A stretch of DNA of 64,000 nucleotides from the NCBI RefSeq assembly GCF_019966495.1, contig NZ_JAIMIA010000002.1:62001-126000 (forward strand), given 5' to 3'. The translations under genes and the position numbers were made by a program. Shown piece after piece: positions 39,618 to 48,130 of this stretch (positions within the stretch are counted from its first letter, which is position 1; every line of letters begins with the position of its first letter). The DNA comes from Tateyamaria pelophila. Lineage in GTDB: Bacteria; Pseudomonadota; Alphaproteobacteria; Rhodobacterales; Rhodobacteraceae. Under the pieces are notes generated by a model. The model was not told the DNA's origin. It saw only the letters and a program-made list of their open reading frames with translations, and ran no database searches.

Positions 39618-40102
39618 CATACACGTTTGCTTCGTTCACTTTCTTTCAGTTGGCGTCTCTTCAATCCGTATATTTTGATCCCGTCGACACAGAAACGGGA
39701 GGTGCAAACATGCTCGAACATGCGCCTAAACTGCGAAACACACATAAAAGCCGCGATCCCCGGCCGTTGGTGGGCGGTATGAACATTCCAAACGACTTAT
39801 CTTGGGTCCTTTCGCCGCCCTCTTTGAATAGGTCCTCCTTTGTCGGACAGTTTTGTGGCTTGGTTAAGTTGTAGTCCAGCTGGTTTATGCCGCTTGCTGA
39901 GGTAGTGACTTTGTCGAAGACTGTGTCGCCCGAAATTCAGCAGTTTGCACTGTTTCGTCAGGCTCAGATCCGTGCAACCCCGAAGGGTCACCGATTTGCG
40001 TTCGCTCGGGCTCCTCGCCCCTCGGAGCATTACTGCGCAATACCCTGCCGTTTCAATGTCGTCACCTCTCAGTGTTTGCATGCAAACACTGAGAGGTAGT
40101 AG
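39618..40102. other. Non-coding, decayed region with a 34-bp palindrome
   Basis: About 485 bp of more AT-rich sequence with no gene. The stretch near 39830-39870 (around TGTCGGACAGTTTTGTGGCT) looks like a possible insertion-sequence end, but I cannot prove it. A perfect palindrome sits at the right end. It is best read as a scar of insertion and deletion between the HAD pseudogene and the NlpC/P60 gene. Confidence 0.45.
40064..40097. repeat. Perfect 34-bp palindrome
   Basis: ACCTCTCAGTGTTTGCA is followed directly by its reverse complement, with no loop (centre between 40080 and 40081). It lies 5 bp from a transposase fragment. It could be an operator-like site, a hairpin at a mobile-element end, or two abutting inverted copies of one terminus. 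Confidence 0.9.
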
Positions 40103-40168
40103 CTAAACCTTGTGCTGCGCTGCAATCTCTTGCGCCGTCTTGTCCTCACGCAGCGCCTCAGGCGTCAC
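40103..40168 (-). pseudogene. IS3-family transposase OrfA fragment
   Basis: On minus a 21-residue stretch, VTPEALREDKTAQEIAAQHK and V, ends at a TAG. It matches the helix-turn-helix part of IS3-family OrfA proteins (family pattern: valine-alanine-leucine-(glu)-ALREDKT-QEIAA-H-V). Nothing else of the element is present. The identification rests on a short match. Confidence 0.55.
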
Positions 40169-40170
40169 CG

Positions 40171-40317
40171 TCAAATGGTCCACAACTGTGCCGTTTTGCG
40201 GCCTCTGCGCGCAAGCAGTGGGACAATGGGATTATCCCCACGAAGCCGACCGGCGCTCAGCATATAGTCTTTGATCAGGGTGTGGATGGGGGCCAGGGCG
40301 ATATCGTGCGTGGCCAT
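40171..40317 (-). CDS. Short truncated ORF immediately after the NlpC/P60 gene
   Basis: The 48-codon frame begins with ATG directly after the TGA of the NlpC/P60 gene (TGAATG) and ends at 40171, three bases before the transposase fragment. The product starts MATHDIALAPIHTLIKDYML. I recognise no family. The contact with the preceding stop and the abrupt end next to insertion-sequence debris suggest the 5' remnant of a former operon gene cut by an insertion. Confidence 0.4.
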   Translation of the reverse strand: MATHDIALAPIHTLIKDYMLSAGRLRGDNPIVPLLARRGRKTAQLWTI

Positions 40318-41097
40318 TCAGAGCCGTTTGTGCGCCGTGACCGGGCCGCCGCCAGTTTCAGATATCCGATTGATGGCCGCCAAAATTGGTTCTTCGACGA
40401 CGCACATGTGGTAGGCATTGGCGTGGATCATATGCGTCGCTGACGTCACCAGCGCCTCATGACCTTTCCAGAAAATCACATCGCCGGGTCGGTAGCTGTT
40501 GTCTGAAACCGGGTGACCCAATTGCATTTCCTGTTGGTCGCTGTCGCCGGGGCAGGGCACACCCGCTGCCAGCAAGGCCGCTTGAACCAGCCCGGAGCAG
40601 TCTATCCCTGCCCGCGTGTTGCCGCCCCAGAGGTAGGGGGTGCCGAAAAAAAGCCGTGCGGTTTCGATCGGATTCAAAGGTGGGGCGGGCAGTTCGGTCA
40701 GGGCTTGTTTGGGGATGTGCCCGAGGTTGGTTTCGACGAAATCCCTTGTGGCACCGATCGCCCTGATCTTTGCCCCGAAGCTGAGATTTGCGAGGTCCGC
40801 CGATTTGATCGAAGGCCCGGTGTAGGCATGGGTTGCTGCGGCGGTGACCAGATGAGTATGCACAACCGGTGCGCCGATGCTGGAACTGCTGACATACCCG
40901 ATATAGCCGTCTTTTTCAGCGCGCACATAGCTGTGCTGTCGGCTTTTGCCCAGAACGGTGACGGCTTCGCCGAGCAAGAGTTGCCTGTCGCGCGCGCCCT
41001 TCGGACTGGCGCACAAGTCCACATGTGCGACGATGACCTGGCCCGGCGTTTCAGAGCGGGCAACAGTTGGGTCCGGATCGACCCTGCGATCCGTCAT
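40318..41097 (-). CDS. NlpC/P60 family cell-wall peptidase
   Basis: The 259-residue protein has two SH3-like segments (residues about 20-130) and a C-terminal NlpC/P60 domain. TRAGIDCSGLVQAALL contains the catalytic cysteine, and RPGDVIFWKGHEALV and MIHANAYHM supply the histidine region. No signal peptide is obvious. The ATG overlaps the aminopeptidase stop, so the two genes form one operon. Cleavage of peptidoglycan peptides, followed by aminopeptidase digestion, would suit a recycling role (inference). Confidence 0.9.
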   Translation of the reverse strand: MTDRRVDPDPTVARSETPGQVIVAHVDLCASPKGARDRQLLLGEAVTVLGKSRQHSYVRAEKDGYIGYVSSSSIGAPVVHTHLVTAAATHAYTGPSIKSADLANLSFGAKIRAIGATRDFVETNLGHIPKQALTELPAPPLNPIETARLFFGTPYLWGGNTRAGIDCSGLVQAALLAAGVPCPGDSDQQEMQLGHPVSDNSYRPGDVIFWKGHEALVTSATHMIHANAYHMCVVEEPILAAINRISETGGGPVTAHKRL

Positions 41098-42476
41098 ATT
41101 CCGAGAGCTTTTGGCAGCGCCGTCAGGAGCGCGCGGGTGCCTTGGCCGACGCCCCCTTTGGACCGCGCCGGTGCATCGCTGGGTTGCCAGCCGTAAATGT
41201 CGAAATGCATGTAGCGGGGCGTTCGCGTGACAAAGCGGCGCAAGAAAAGCGCAGCGGTGATCGTGCCTGCGAACCCGCCTTTGGGCGCATTGTCGAGGTC
41301 TGCGATGCCGGGTTCGATCATCGCCTCATAGGGGGTGTGGAAGGGTAACCGCCAGACGGGGTCCGCGCATGCAAGTGCGGCTTGATCCAAGATTGAACTA
41401 AGGCCCGCGTCGTCGGTAAAGTAGGGTGCGATGTCAGGCCCGACGGCGACGCGTGCAGCTCCTGTCAGGGTTGCCATAGAGATTATGAGATCTGCATCGC
41501 CTTCGTCCGCGAGGGCAAGTGCATCAGCCAACACAAGCCGTCCTTCGGCGTCCGTATTGTTGATCTCGACCGTCAGACCCTTGCGCGACGTCAGGATATC
41601 CTGAGGGCGGAATGCGTTGCCCGAAACGCTGTTTTCGACGGCGGGAATCAGGACGCGCAATTGCAGGGGCGTGCCTGTCGCCATGATCATATGCGCGAGC
41701 CCCAGAACCGCCGCAGCGCCCCCCATGTCCTTTTTCATCAGCCCCATGGAAGCGCCCGGTTTCAGGTTCAGTCCGCCTGTGTCAAAGCAAACCCCCTTGC
41801 CCACGAGGGTGAGCTTTGGGCCCGTGCTGCCCCAGTTCATGTCGATCAGCCGCGGTGCGCGATCGGCGGCCCGGCCAACGGTGTGGATCATGGGAAAGTT
41901 TTGTTCAAGCAGGGCGTCGCCTGTGATGACTGTGACATTTGCACCGAATGAACTGGCCAGATCACGCGCGGCCTGTTCCAGATCCGGCGGCCCCATGTCT
42001 GACGCGGGTGTGTTGATCAGCGTACGGGTGAGGGCTTCGCCGTTTGCGATCGCCTCGATCACCGTTGCATCGATCTCGTCCGGCGCAACCAATTGGGCCT
42101 GCATCGGAGCCTGCGATTTATAGCGATCAAAGCGATACATGGCGAGGAGCCAGCCGAGCGCTTCGATTGCAAGCGTCTCCGGATCGAGCGTGTGATGCAG
42201 GGCATAGGCGCCTTCGGGCAGGCGGATTGCACCTGCGGCGAGGTGAAAGCGACCCCGGGCGCGGGACGTGGCATTGCCGTAACCGATGACGGCCATTGCA
42301 ATGCCATCCGGCCCGGGGCAAATCAGCGTTTGCCCCAGAGCCCCGGAAAACCCGTTTGCGCTGGCCCAGTTTTGTGTGGCGCCATCCTGACGGGACATCC
42401 AGTCGTCGACAGCACCTTCATCCAGAACATGCAATGGGATCGCGTTGTCCGCGTCTGCGGCGAAGGAAAGCGGCAT
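41094..42476 (-). CDS. Leucyl aminopeptidase (M17 family)
   Basis: In the 460-residue protein the C-terminal M17 domain shows VGKGVCFDTGGLNLKPG, MKKDMGGAAAVLGLA (metal-binding lysine and aspartate) and NTDAEGRLVLADAL (the family signature). The N-terminal 150 residues form the non-catalytic domain. It removes N-terminal residues from peptides using two metal ions. It is coupled to the NlpC/P60 gene downstream, an arrangement common in alphaproteobacteria. Confidence 0.95.
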   Translation of the reverse strand: MPLSFAADADNAIPLHVLDEGAVDDWMSRQDGATQNWASANGFSGALGQTLICPGPDGIAMAVIGYGNATSRARGRFHLAAGAIRLPEGAYALHHTLDPETLAIEALGWLLAMYRFDRYKSQAPMQAQLVAPDEIDATVIEAIANGEALTRTLINTPASDMGPPDLEQAARDLASSFGANVTVITGDALLEQNFPMIHTVGRAADRAPRLIDMNWGSTGPKLTLVGKGVCFDTGGLNLKPGASMGLMKKDMGGAAAVLGLAHMIMATGTPLQLRVLIPAVENSVSGNAFRPQDILTSRKGLTVEINNTDAEGRLVLADALALADEGDADLIISMATLTGAARVAVGPDIAPYFTDDAGLSSILDQAALACADPVWRLPFHTPYEAMIEPGIADLDNAPKGGFAGTITAALFLRRFVTRTPRYMHFDIYGWQPSDAPARSKGGVGQGTRALLTALPKALGI

Positions 42477-42550
42477 GGGGCACCTTTGTTTGAACTGCTT
42501 TTGCAGACCCTAGCCAGTTTCCCCCCGGTCGCAAGCTTTGCCGACAGCGC

Positions 42551-42931
42551 TTAGATCGTGATGTCCTGCAAATCCCATATGGCGGTCAGCGATCCTTCGC
42601 CTGCTCGCATGAGACGACCCAGTGTTGCCGCCAAGGCGACGCTGTCGCCGATATCGATGCAATCCATCACGTCACGGGCCACCCTCGCCAACAAATCCAT
42701 GCCGATCTGTTCGGCGATGGCGATCAGGGAACGCGCGGATTTGCGCAGTTCATCATATTCGGCGCTGCGCATCAGCCGGTCGCAATGCGCCATGCGCAGC
42801 GCCAGTTCTTCCATGGCGCGACAGACAACATCTTCGGCACCGGCGTGGCCCATTTCAGAATACAAGGCGCCAAGACGGTCGTGATCGACACTGACCGGTT
42901 CGGCGAGCCGGATTTGTGTTACGGAATTCAA
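42551..42931 (-). CDS. Small helical protein of unknown function (Hpt-like pattern)
   Basis: The product is about 126 residues if it starts at TTG 42931, which has GAGGTGAG correctly spaced. A GTG at 42940 or ATG at 42976 are alternatives. The protein is all-helical with the segment SARSLIAIAEQIGMDLLARV and a C-terminal GSLTAIWDLQDI. The pattern recalls histidine phosphotransfer (Hpt) domains, but the usual phosphorylated histidine position holds an arginine, so an Hpt role is doubtful. Single gene with no operon partners. Confidence 0.65.
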   Translation of the reverse strand: MNSVTQIRLAEPVSVDHDRLGALYSEMGHAGAEDVVCRAMEELALRMAHCDRLMRSAEYDELRKSARSLIAIAEQIGMDLLARVARDVMDCIDIGDSVALAATLGRLMRAGEGSLTAIWDLQDITI

Positions 42932-43099
42932 TTTACTCACCTCATTCTCATCCAGTGTGGTGTGCCCCCACGGCACGGGAGTGATGCCATGAACACCCTT
43001 CCCAAATGGTTATGTGCAACCAGCCTTTTCTCTCGAATTTTGTGAGAATTACCGCTAATCACCATTGAGAAAGACCAATGGGACGGGTGAATAAGGGAC

Positions 43100-43750
43100 A
43101 TGCACAGGATCAAGCCGCTGCCGACATATTTGTTGCATCGTTATCAGGGTTGGAAAGCGACAACGTATTCAGAGAACAAAGCCTGGTACAAGCGACTGGC
43201 GACCGAAGGACAACGGCCGCGCACGATGGTGATTTCGTGCTGTGACAGTCGCGTGCACGTCACATCGATTTTTGGCGCGGATGAAGGCGAAATCTTTATT
43301 CACCGCAACATTGCCAATCTGGTGCCGCCTTTTGAACCGGACGGTGACCATCACGGGACGTCGGCCGCAGTTGAATATGCGGTGACCGTGTTGAAAGTCG
43401 CCAATATCGTCGTGCTGGGCCATTCCGACTGTGGTGGTGTGCAGGGGTGTCTCGACATGTGCGACGGCCATGCGCCGGAGCTTGAGGAAAAGACAAGCTT
43501 TGTCGGGCGTTGGCTGGATATTTTGCGTCCGAAATTCGCGGAAGTCGCAGACATCTCGGACAAGAGTGCTCAAGTGCGGCGGATGGAGCAACTGGCCGTC
43601 GTCATATCGCTGGAGAACCTGATGACATTTCCCTTTGTCGAAGACAGGGTCAACGATGGCTCGCTCAGCGTGCATGGGTTGTGGACCGACATCGGCCAGG
43701 GGGACATGATCCAATACATGGGCCAAATACAGGATTTTGTACCGGTTTGA
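43100..43750 (+). CDS. Beta-class carbonic anhydrase
   Basis: The 216-residue protein has the zinc site ISCCDSRVHV (C-x-D-x-R) and LGHSDCGGVQG (H-x2-C), so all zinc ligands and the Asp-Arg dyad are present. It interconverts CO2 and bicarbonate in the cytosol. It is 61 bp upstream of a bicarbonate transporter and a PII-like protein, which makes an inorganic-carbon handling cluster. Confidence 0.96.
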   Translation: MHRIKPLPTYLLHRYQGWKATTYSENKAWYKRLATEGQRPRTMVISCCDSRVHVTSIFGADEGEIFIHRNIANLVPPFEPDGDHHGTSAAVEYAVTVLKVANIVVLGHSDCGGVQGCLDMCDGHAPELEEKTSFVGRWLDILRPKFAEVADISDKSAQVRRMEQLAVVISLENLMTFPFVEDRVNDGSLSVHGLWTDIGQGDMIQYMGQIQDFVPV

Positions 43751-43811
43751 GGTTTACTTTCGCGGTACACTGCTGACAGGAACATGTGTTCAATTTTCAA
43801 AGGTTAACCCT

Positions 43812-44792
43812 ATGGACCAGATCCTGAGCCTGGCAGCGACAAACTTGCTGTCGCCCATTATCCTGAGTTTTGCGCTGGGCGTGGCGGCCGCTTTGGCCCG
43901 ATCTGATCTGAACATTCCAGAGGCGGTGGCCAAGGGGATGTCGATTTACCTGCTGTTTGCCATCGGGTTCAAAGGCGGGGTGAGCGTCGCCGATCATGGC
44001 ATCGACGCCAAGTTGGCGTCGTCCTTGCTGGCCGGGATTTTCCTGTCTGCGGTTTTGCCGCTGATCGCATTCGCGCTGTTGCAGGTGATGAGCAACCTCA
44101 GCCGTCTGGACGCCGCAGCCGTCGCGGCGCATTACGGATCAATCTCCATCGTGACGTTCGTTGCTGCGACATCCGTTCTGGAAAGTGGCGGAATCGTTGC
44201 CGAAGGGTACATGGTCGCCGTTGCCGCCGCGATGGAAGCGCCTGCGATCCTGTCTGCCTTGTGGCTGATTTCTCGGGGTGGTGCGGATGCCCGGCACATG
44301 GATCCCGACCTCATGCGAGAGATCATGCTGAACGGCTCGATTGTCCTGTTGGTGGGCAGCTTTGCTATCGGCTGGATCACGGGCGCAGAGGGTCTGGCGC
44401 GGATCGAATCCTTTATCGTGTCACCGTTTCAGGGTGTGTTGTGCCTGTTCCTGCTGGATATGGGGTTGGTTGCGGGGCGCGGACTGCGCGGTGGTTCCGC
44501 TGTGCTGAAACCTGGCGTTTTGGCCTTTGGCGTTGTGATGCCTTTGGTCGGGGCGAGCCTTGGGTTGGTCACGGGCATGCTGCTGGGCTTGAGTGTGGGC
44601 GGCGTGGCGCTCTTTATGGTGCTGTCGGCGTCGGCCAGTTACATTGCCGTGCCCGCAGCAATGCGGGTCGCACTGCCCGAGGCGAACCCGTCGATCTATC
44701 TGACCCTGTCGCTGGGGGTGACTTTCCCATTCAATCTGACGTTGGGCATTCCGATTTACGTATCGGTTGCCAGCGCGCTGGCCGGAGGCTGA
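43812..44792 (+). CDS. SbtA-type sodium-dependent bicarbonate transporter
   Basis: This 326-residue protein with about ten membrane spans matches the SbtA family: ALGVAAALARSDLNIPE at the first span, AAHYGSISIVTFVAA in the middle, and a repeat-like second half with MVLSASASYIAVPAAMR. The start is the ATG at 43812; upstream codons have no family sequence. SbtA imports bicarbonate with sodium. Its position between carbonic anhydrase and an SbtB-like gene supports the call. Confidence 0.88.
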   Translation: MDQILSLAATNLLSPIILSFALGVAAALARSDLNIPEAVAKGMSIYLLFAIGFKGGVSVADHGIDAKLASSLLAGIFLSAVLPLIAFALLQVMSNLSRLDAAAVAAHYGSISIVTFVAATSVLESGGIVAEGYMVAVAAAMEAPAILSALWLISRGGADARHMDPDLMREIMLNGSIVLLVGSFAIGWITGAEGLARIESFIVSPFQGVLCLFLLDMGLVAGRGLRGGSAVLKPGVLAFGVVMPLVGASLGLVTGMLLGLSVGGVALFMVLSASASYIAVPAAMRVALPEANPSIYLTLSLGVTFPFNLTLGIPIYVSVASALAGG

Positions 44793-44795
44793 ACG

Positions 44796-45107
44796 ATGCA
44801 GACCCATCAAGCAAAACGCGTGGCCATCATTATCGAACAGGTCATGCAAAAACGATTGACGGATGTGATGACCGAAGCGGGCGTGACCGGATGGACCGTG
44901 TTGCCTGTTCTGGGCGGCTCTGGCCGGTCGGGAGCGTGGAGCAGGGAAGGGCAAGTCAGTCGCGCAGGCAGCATGGTGCAGGTGGTTTGCGTCATTCGCC
45001 CGGAGCGGTTGGACACGTTGCTGGACGCCGCATTTCGCGTAGTGGATCGGCACATTGGCATTGTCTCGATCAGTGATTGTGAAGTCTTGCGGGCCGAGCG
45101 GTTCTAA
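44796..45107 (+). CDS. SbtB-like PII-family regulator
   Basis: The 103-residue protein has the ferredoxin-like PII core (KRVAIIIEQVMQKRLTDVMT and AGSMVQVVCVIRPERLDTLL). It lacks the canonical P-II T-loop tyrosine motif YRGAEY, and it lacks the C-terminal CGPEGC redox hairpin of cyanobacterial SbtB. It starts 3 bp after the transporter stop. SbtB binds cyclic nucleotides or ADP/AMP and blocks SbtA; that role here is inferred from synteny. Its TAA is followed by GGCGGGTT. Confidence 0.8.
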   Translation: MQTHQAKRVAIIIEQVMQKRLTDVMTEAGVTGWTVLPVLGGSGRSGAWSREGQVSRAGSMVQVVCVIRPERLDTLLDAAFRVVDRHIGIVSISDCEVLRAERF

Positions 45108-45114
45108 GGCGGGT
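45105..45114 (+). repeat. Degenerate TAAGGCGG element overlapping the SbtB stop
   Basis: TAAGGCGGGTT begins with the stop codon and matches the left arm of the copy at 49256. The right arm is not present, so no hairpin forms here. Confidence 0.4.
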
Positions 45115-45713
45115 TCGGACAGGTTGCGCTTCAAGAAGATAGAGCGGCACACCGAAAGACCGGCATGCCGCTCGTACTGCTCGTTATCGTTCAGGTTGCG
45201 CATTGTGATGCGACCTGTACGTCATTAAGTGCCTGCAGCACTGATCCAAAGACAGTTCAGCGCAATGCCACGACAGATCATGAACGACCGACAAGTTCTC
45301 GAATTTGGCCGGTTCTCAAGCGTATAGCCTGTTCCTGCCTTCATCTGTAGAGCTGATCCTGGCGTCCTGCCATGAATCGCGGGGTCTTTGGCCCCAGCGT
45401 TTTCGTGCGCTTATGCAGCACTTTCCGGGCAAGATCGTCAGCAAAGATTGCTGCAAGTTCCTGCCGTGTGACACGATCATGCCTTGCGGCGTTGTCAGTC
45501 GTGTCATTACCTTCTTCCACACGCAATAACGCGCGCGCCCAATGTAACATCCCACTCACCTCATCGGCTTGTCCGGCCCCCCGGCCGGTATCTGTTCTGC
45601 CTGGTAAGGCAGATGTCCGTCGACCCCCCGGTCTAAGACCAGAGTGGTATGACAGGGATTGATTACCAATGTGTTTCCACGACGCAGATTTCGTGATCGC
45701 AAGGTGCCGAGCA
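45115..45713. other. Mostly non-coding region between sbtB-like gene and asd
   Basis: About 600 bp with only one candidate small gene (45341-45559). The rest has no family match and includes short GC-rich inverted repeats near 45570-45600. No RNA gene was recognised. Confidence 0.4.
45341..45559 (-). CDS. Candidate small protein of unknown function
   Basis: A 72-residue frame starts at ATG 45559 with GAGGTGAG five bases upstream. The product is charged and probably helical, with VTRQELAAIFADDLARKVLHK and no membrane segment. It is the only frame in this 650-bp gap with a good ribosome site. It may be spurious; no family is recognised. Confidence 0.35.
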   Translation of the reverse strand: MSGMLHWARALLRVEEGNDTTDNAARHDRVTRQELAAIFADDLARKVLHKRTKTLGPKTPRFMAGRQDQLYR

Positions 45714-45714
45714 T

Positions 45715-45739
45715 GAAAAAAGGGGCCAAGCGGCCCCTT
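45715..45739 (-). terminator. Intrinsic terminator of asd
   Basis: Read on minus, AAAGGGGCC, a GCTT loop and GGCCCCTTTTTT. It lies about 25 bp after the asd stop. Confidence 0.93.
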
Positions 45740-45763
45740 TGAATTCTGATCCGTTCGGCTGGG

Positions 45764-46786
45764 TCAGCCCTTTTGCAGCATCCGGTTGCCCAGAAGCTCT
45801 GCGATTTGCACGGCATTCAGGGCCGCACCCTTGCGCAGGTTGTCACTGACGCACCAGAAATTCAGGCCATTGTCGATGGTGCTGTCCTGACGGATGCGGC
45901 TGACGAAGGTCGCGTAATCGCCCACACATTCAACCGGTGAAACATAGCCGCCATCTTCACGCTTATCGATGACCATCACGCCGGGGGCTTCGCGCAGGAT
46001 ATCGCGCGCCTCGTCCTCATCGAGAAAATCTTCGAACTCGACGTTGATCGCTTCGGAGTGACCCACGAATACCGGCACCCGCACGCAGGTCGCGGTGACC
46101 TTGATCGACGGGTCGATGATCTTTTTCGTTTCGACCATCATCTTCCATTCTTCCTTGGTCGTGCCGTCTTCCATGAAGACGTCGATCTGTGGAATCACGT
46201 TGAATGCGATCTGTTTCTGAAATTTTTTCGGCGGTACTTCGGATGTGGGGTTGTAGATGGATTTCGTCTGATCCCACAACTCATCTGCGCCTTCCTTGCC
46301 CGCACCCGACACCGACTGGTAGGTCGACACGACAACGCGCTTGATGGTGGCGCGATCGTGCAAAGGCTTGAGCGCCACGACCATCTGCGCGGTCGAGCAG
46401 TTGGGGTTGGCGATGATGTTTTTCTTGGCATAGCCTTCGATCGCGTCGGGGTTGACCTCTGGCACGATCAGCGGGACGTCAGCATCATATCGGTAGAGCG
46501 ACGAATTATCGATCACAACGCAGCCAGATTTGGCGGCGATGGGGGCATATTTCTTGGTCGCGTCCGAGCCAACGGCAAACAGCGCGATATCCCAACCCGT
46601 GAAATCGAACGTATCAAGGTCCTTCGTCTTGAGCGTCTTGTCGCCAAATGACACCTCTGTGCCCAGCGAACGGCGGCTGGCCAGAACGGTCAGTTCATCC
46701 ACTGGAAACTGGCGCTCGGCCAGGATGTTCAACATTTCGCGACCCACGTTGCCGGTGGCGCCTGCGACGACGACACGATAACCCAT
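45764..46786 (-). CDS. asd: Aspartate-semialdehyde dehydrogenase
   Basis: The 340-residue protein begins MGYRVVVAGATGNVGREML (NADP fold). It shows IIANPNCSTAQMVVALKPL with the catalytic cysteine, VVVSTYQSVSGAGKEG, and the ERTRVP-like VRVPVFVGHSEA. It reduces aspartyl phosphate to aspartate semialdehyde for lysine, threonine and methionine synthesis. AAGGAGAAG precedes two adjacent ATGs; the second (46786) gives the usual N-terminus. A terminator follows. Confidence 0.96.
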   Translation of the reverse strand: MGYRVVVAGATGNVGREMLNILAERQFPVDELTVLASRRSLGTEVSFGDKTLKTKDLDTFDFTGWDIALFAVGSDATKKYAPIAAKSGCVVIDNSSLYRYDADVPLIVPEVNPDAIEGYAKKNIIANPNCSTAQMVVALKPLHDRATIKRVVVSTYQSVSGAGKEGADELWDQTKSIYNPTSEVPPKKFQKQIAFNVIPQIDVFMEDGTTKEEWKMMVETKKIIDPSIKVTATCVRVPVFVGHSEAINVEFEDFLDEDEARDILREAPGVMVIDKREDGGYVSPVECVGDYATFVSRIRQDSTIDNGLNFWCVSDNLRKGAALNAVQIAELLGNRMLQKG

Positions 46787-46851
46787 CATCTTCTCCTTTT
46801 TGGGTAGGTGGTGCGCCTTTATACCCAATGTGCGACGGGGGAAAGAGGCGG

Positions 46852-48024
46852 CTAATCCTTCGTGTCCTGACTGAAGACATAGACAGAGAGCCCCAGCAAA
46901 ATTGACACAGCCAGAAAGCCGAAAATCGCAGTATAAGGCGCGCTCGTGCCATCTTCGACAAAGGCGGTGTGCAATCTGCCCGATGCAAATTGCATCAACG
47001 CAACGCCGCCGATTCCAAAAAGGTTCATCAGCGTCACACCCCGGCCGGTGAGATGAGGCGGGAAAAAGCCGCGCGCATGGGCGACCACGACCGGGAAGGA
47101 TGCGCCGAAAAGGCCCAGCGCACATATCAGCGCGATGGCCATCGTGAGATTGATGGCCGGAAACGCAAACAGCGCAAAACTGGCCAGCATCGCAAGGACG
47201 TTGCCACCGAAGACAACCCATTTCCGACTGCCGAAAATGCGATCGAGCGGGCCGTACAGCACGACCCCGAGGATCATGGCACAGCTCATGGCAAGCGCGG
47301 CCTGACCAATCTCGGCCTGGTCGAGGCCGTAGACATCGCGCAGAAACGGGCTGATCCAAAGCCCGCGTATCGCCGCTGCAGGGGCGTAGCTGACAAACAT
47401 GATCGGAATGATCAGCCACAGGGCAGGCATGCGCAGCAAGTCCAAAACCGATCCGCCCGCGTTGCCCTCGATTTTGGCCGGGTCGCGGATCGCCAGAAAC
47501 AAGCCCGATGCGATGGCGACACAGAGGGTCGCCAGCACCCAGAGGGCCGCGCGCCAGCCAATCAGGTCAACCGCCCAATTCAGCGGAACAGAAGCAGATA
47601 CGTTGCCCAAAGTTCCGACGCCGATCATCACAGCGGCCAAGGTCGCAAACTGTATGGGCGGGTATTCGCGCGCAAATATATAGAATGAAGCCATCAGAAC
47701 CGGCGAACACCCGATGCCGATCAGCACCATGGCCGCGTTGATGTGAAACGCAGAGGTGGCGACGGCAAACAACGCCGAGCCGCCGCCCGCGCCGATCAGG
47801 AACAGGCTGGCCGCCGTGCGCCGTGGTCCGATTGTATCCAGCGCCCAGCCCACCGGGATTTGCATCGCGGCAAATGTCAGAAACCACAGGCCCGATGCGG
47901 TCGCCAGGATGTCGGGCCCGAGGCCGAGATCTGTTTCCAGCGGAACGACAAGGACAGCGAGGAAAGCGCGGAAGAACTGGCTGAGCACATAGCTCAGCGT
48001 GAGCAGGACGATGCCGGGGTTCAT
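46852..48024 (-). CDS. MFS transporter
   Basis: The 390-residue protein has about 12 hydrophobic spans. It carries the MFS loop 2-3 pattern GWALDTIGPRRTAASLF after the second span and a related DRIFGSRKWVVFGG between spans 8 and 9. The ATG at 48024 has GGAG upstream; the open frame extends further without similarity. The substrate cannot be deduced. It is a single gene between asd and the divergent DUF3095 gene. Confidence 0.9.
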   Translation of the reverse strand: MNPGIVLLTLSYVLSQFFRAFLAVLVVPLETDLGLGPDILATASGLWFLTFAAMQIPVGWALDTIGPRRTAASLFLIGAGGGSALFAVATSAFHINAAMVLIGIGCSPVLMASFYIFAREYPPIQFATLAAVMIGVGTLGNVSASVPLNWAVDLIGWRAALWVLATLCVAIASGLFLAIRDPAKIEGNAGGSVLDLLRMPALWLIIPIMFVSYAPAAAIRGLWISPFLRDVYGLDQAEIGQAALAMSCAMILGVVLYGPLDRIFGSRKWVVFGGNVLAMLASFALFAFPAINLTMAIALICALGLFGASFPVVVAHARGFFPPHLTGRGVTLMNLFGIGGVALMQFASGRLHTAFVEDGTSAPYTAIFGFLAVSILLGLSVYVFSQDTKD

Positions 48025-48130
48025 AATGGCTCCGATATTTTCTGATGAGGTGGCATGCGTACCCAACGCACGCAAGTGTGATTGTGCCACGCGGGTCCTG
48101 TGCTAGGCTTGGGCATTCGGGAGTCGCGCC

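Noticed and set aside
39820-39880. IS terminal inverted repeat near TGTCGGACAGTTTTG
   Set aside because: It resembles IS3-type ends but no matching second end or target duplication could be found, so it is only mentioned as a possibility.
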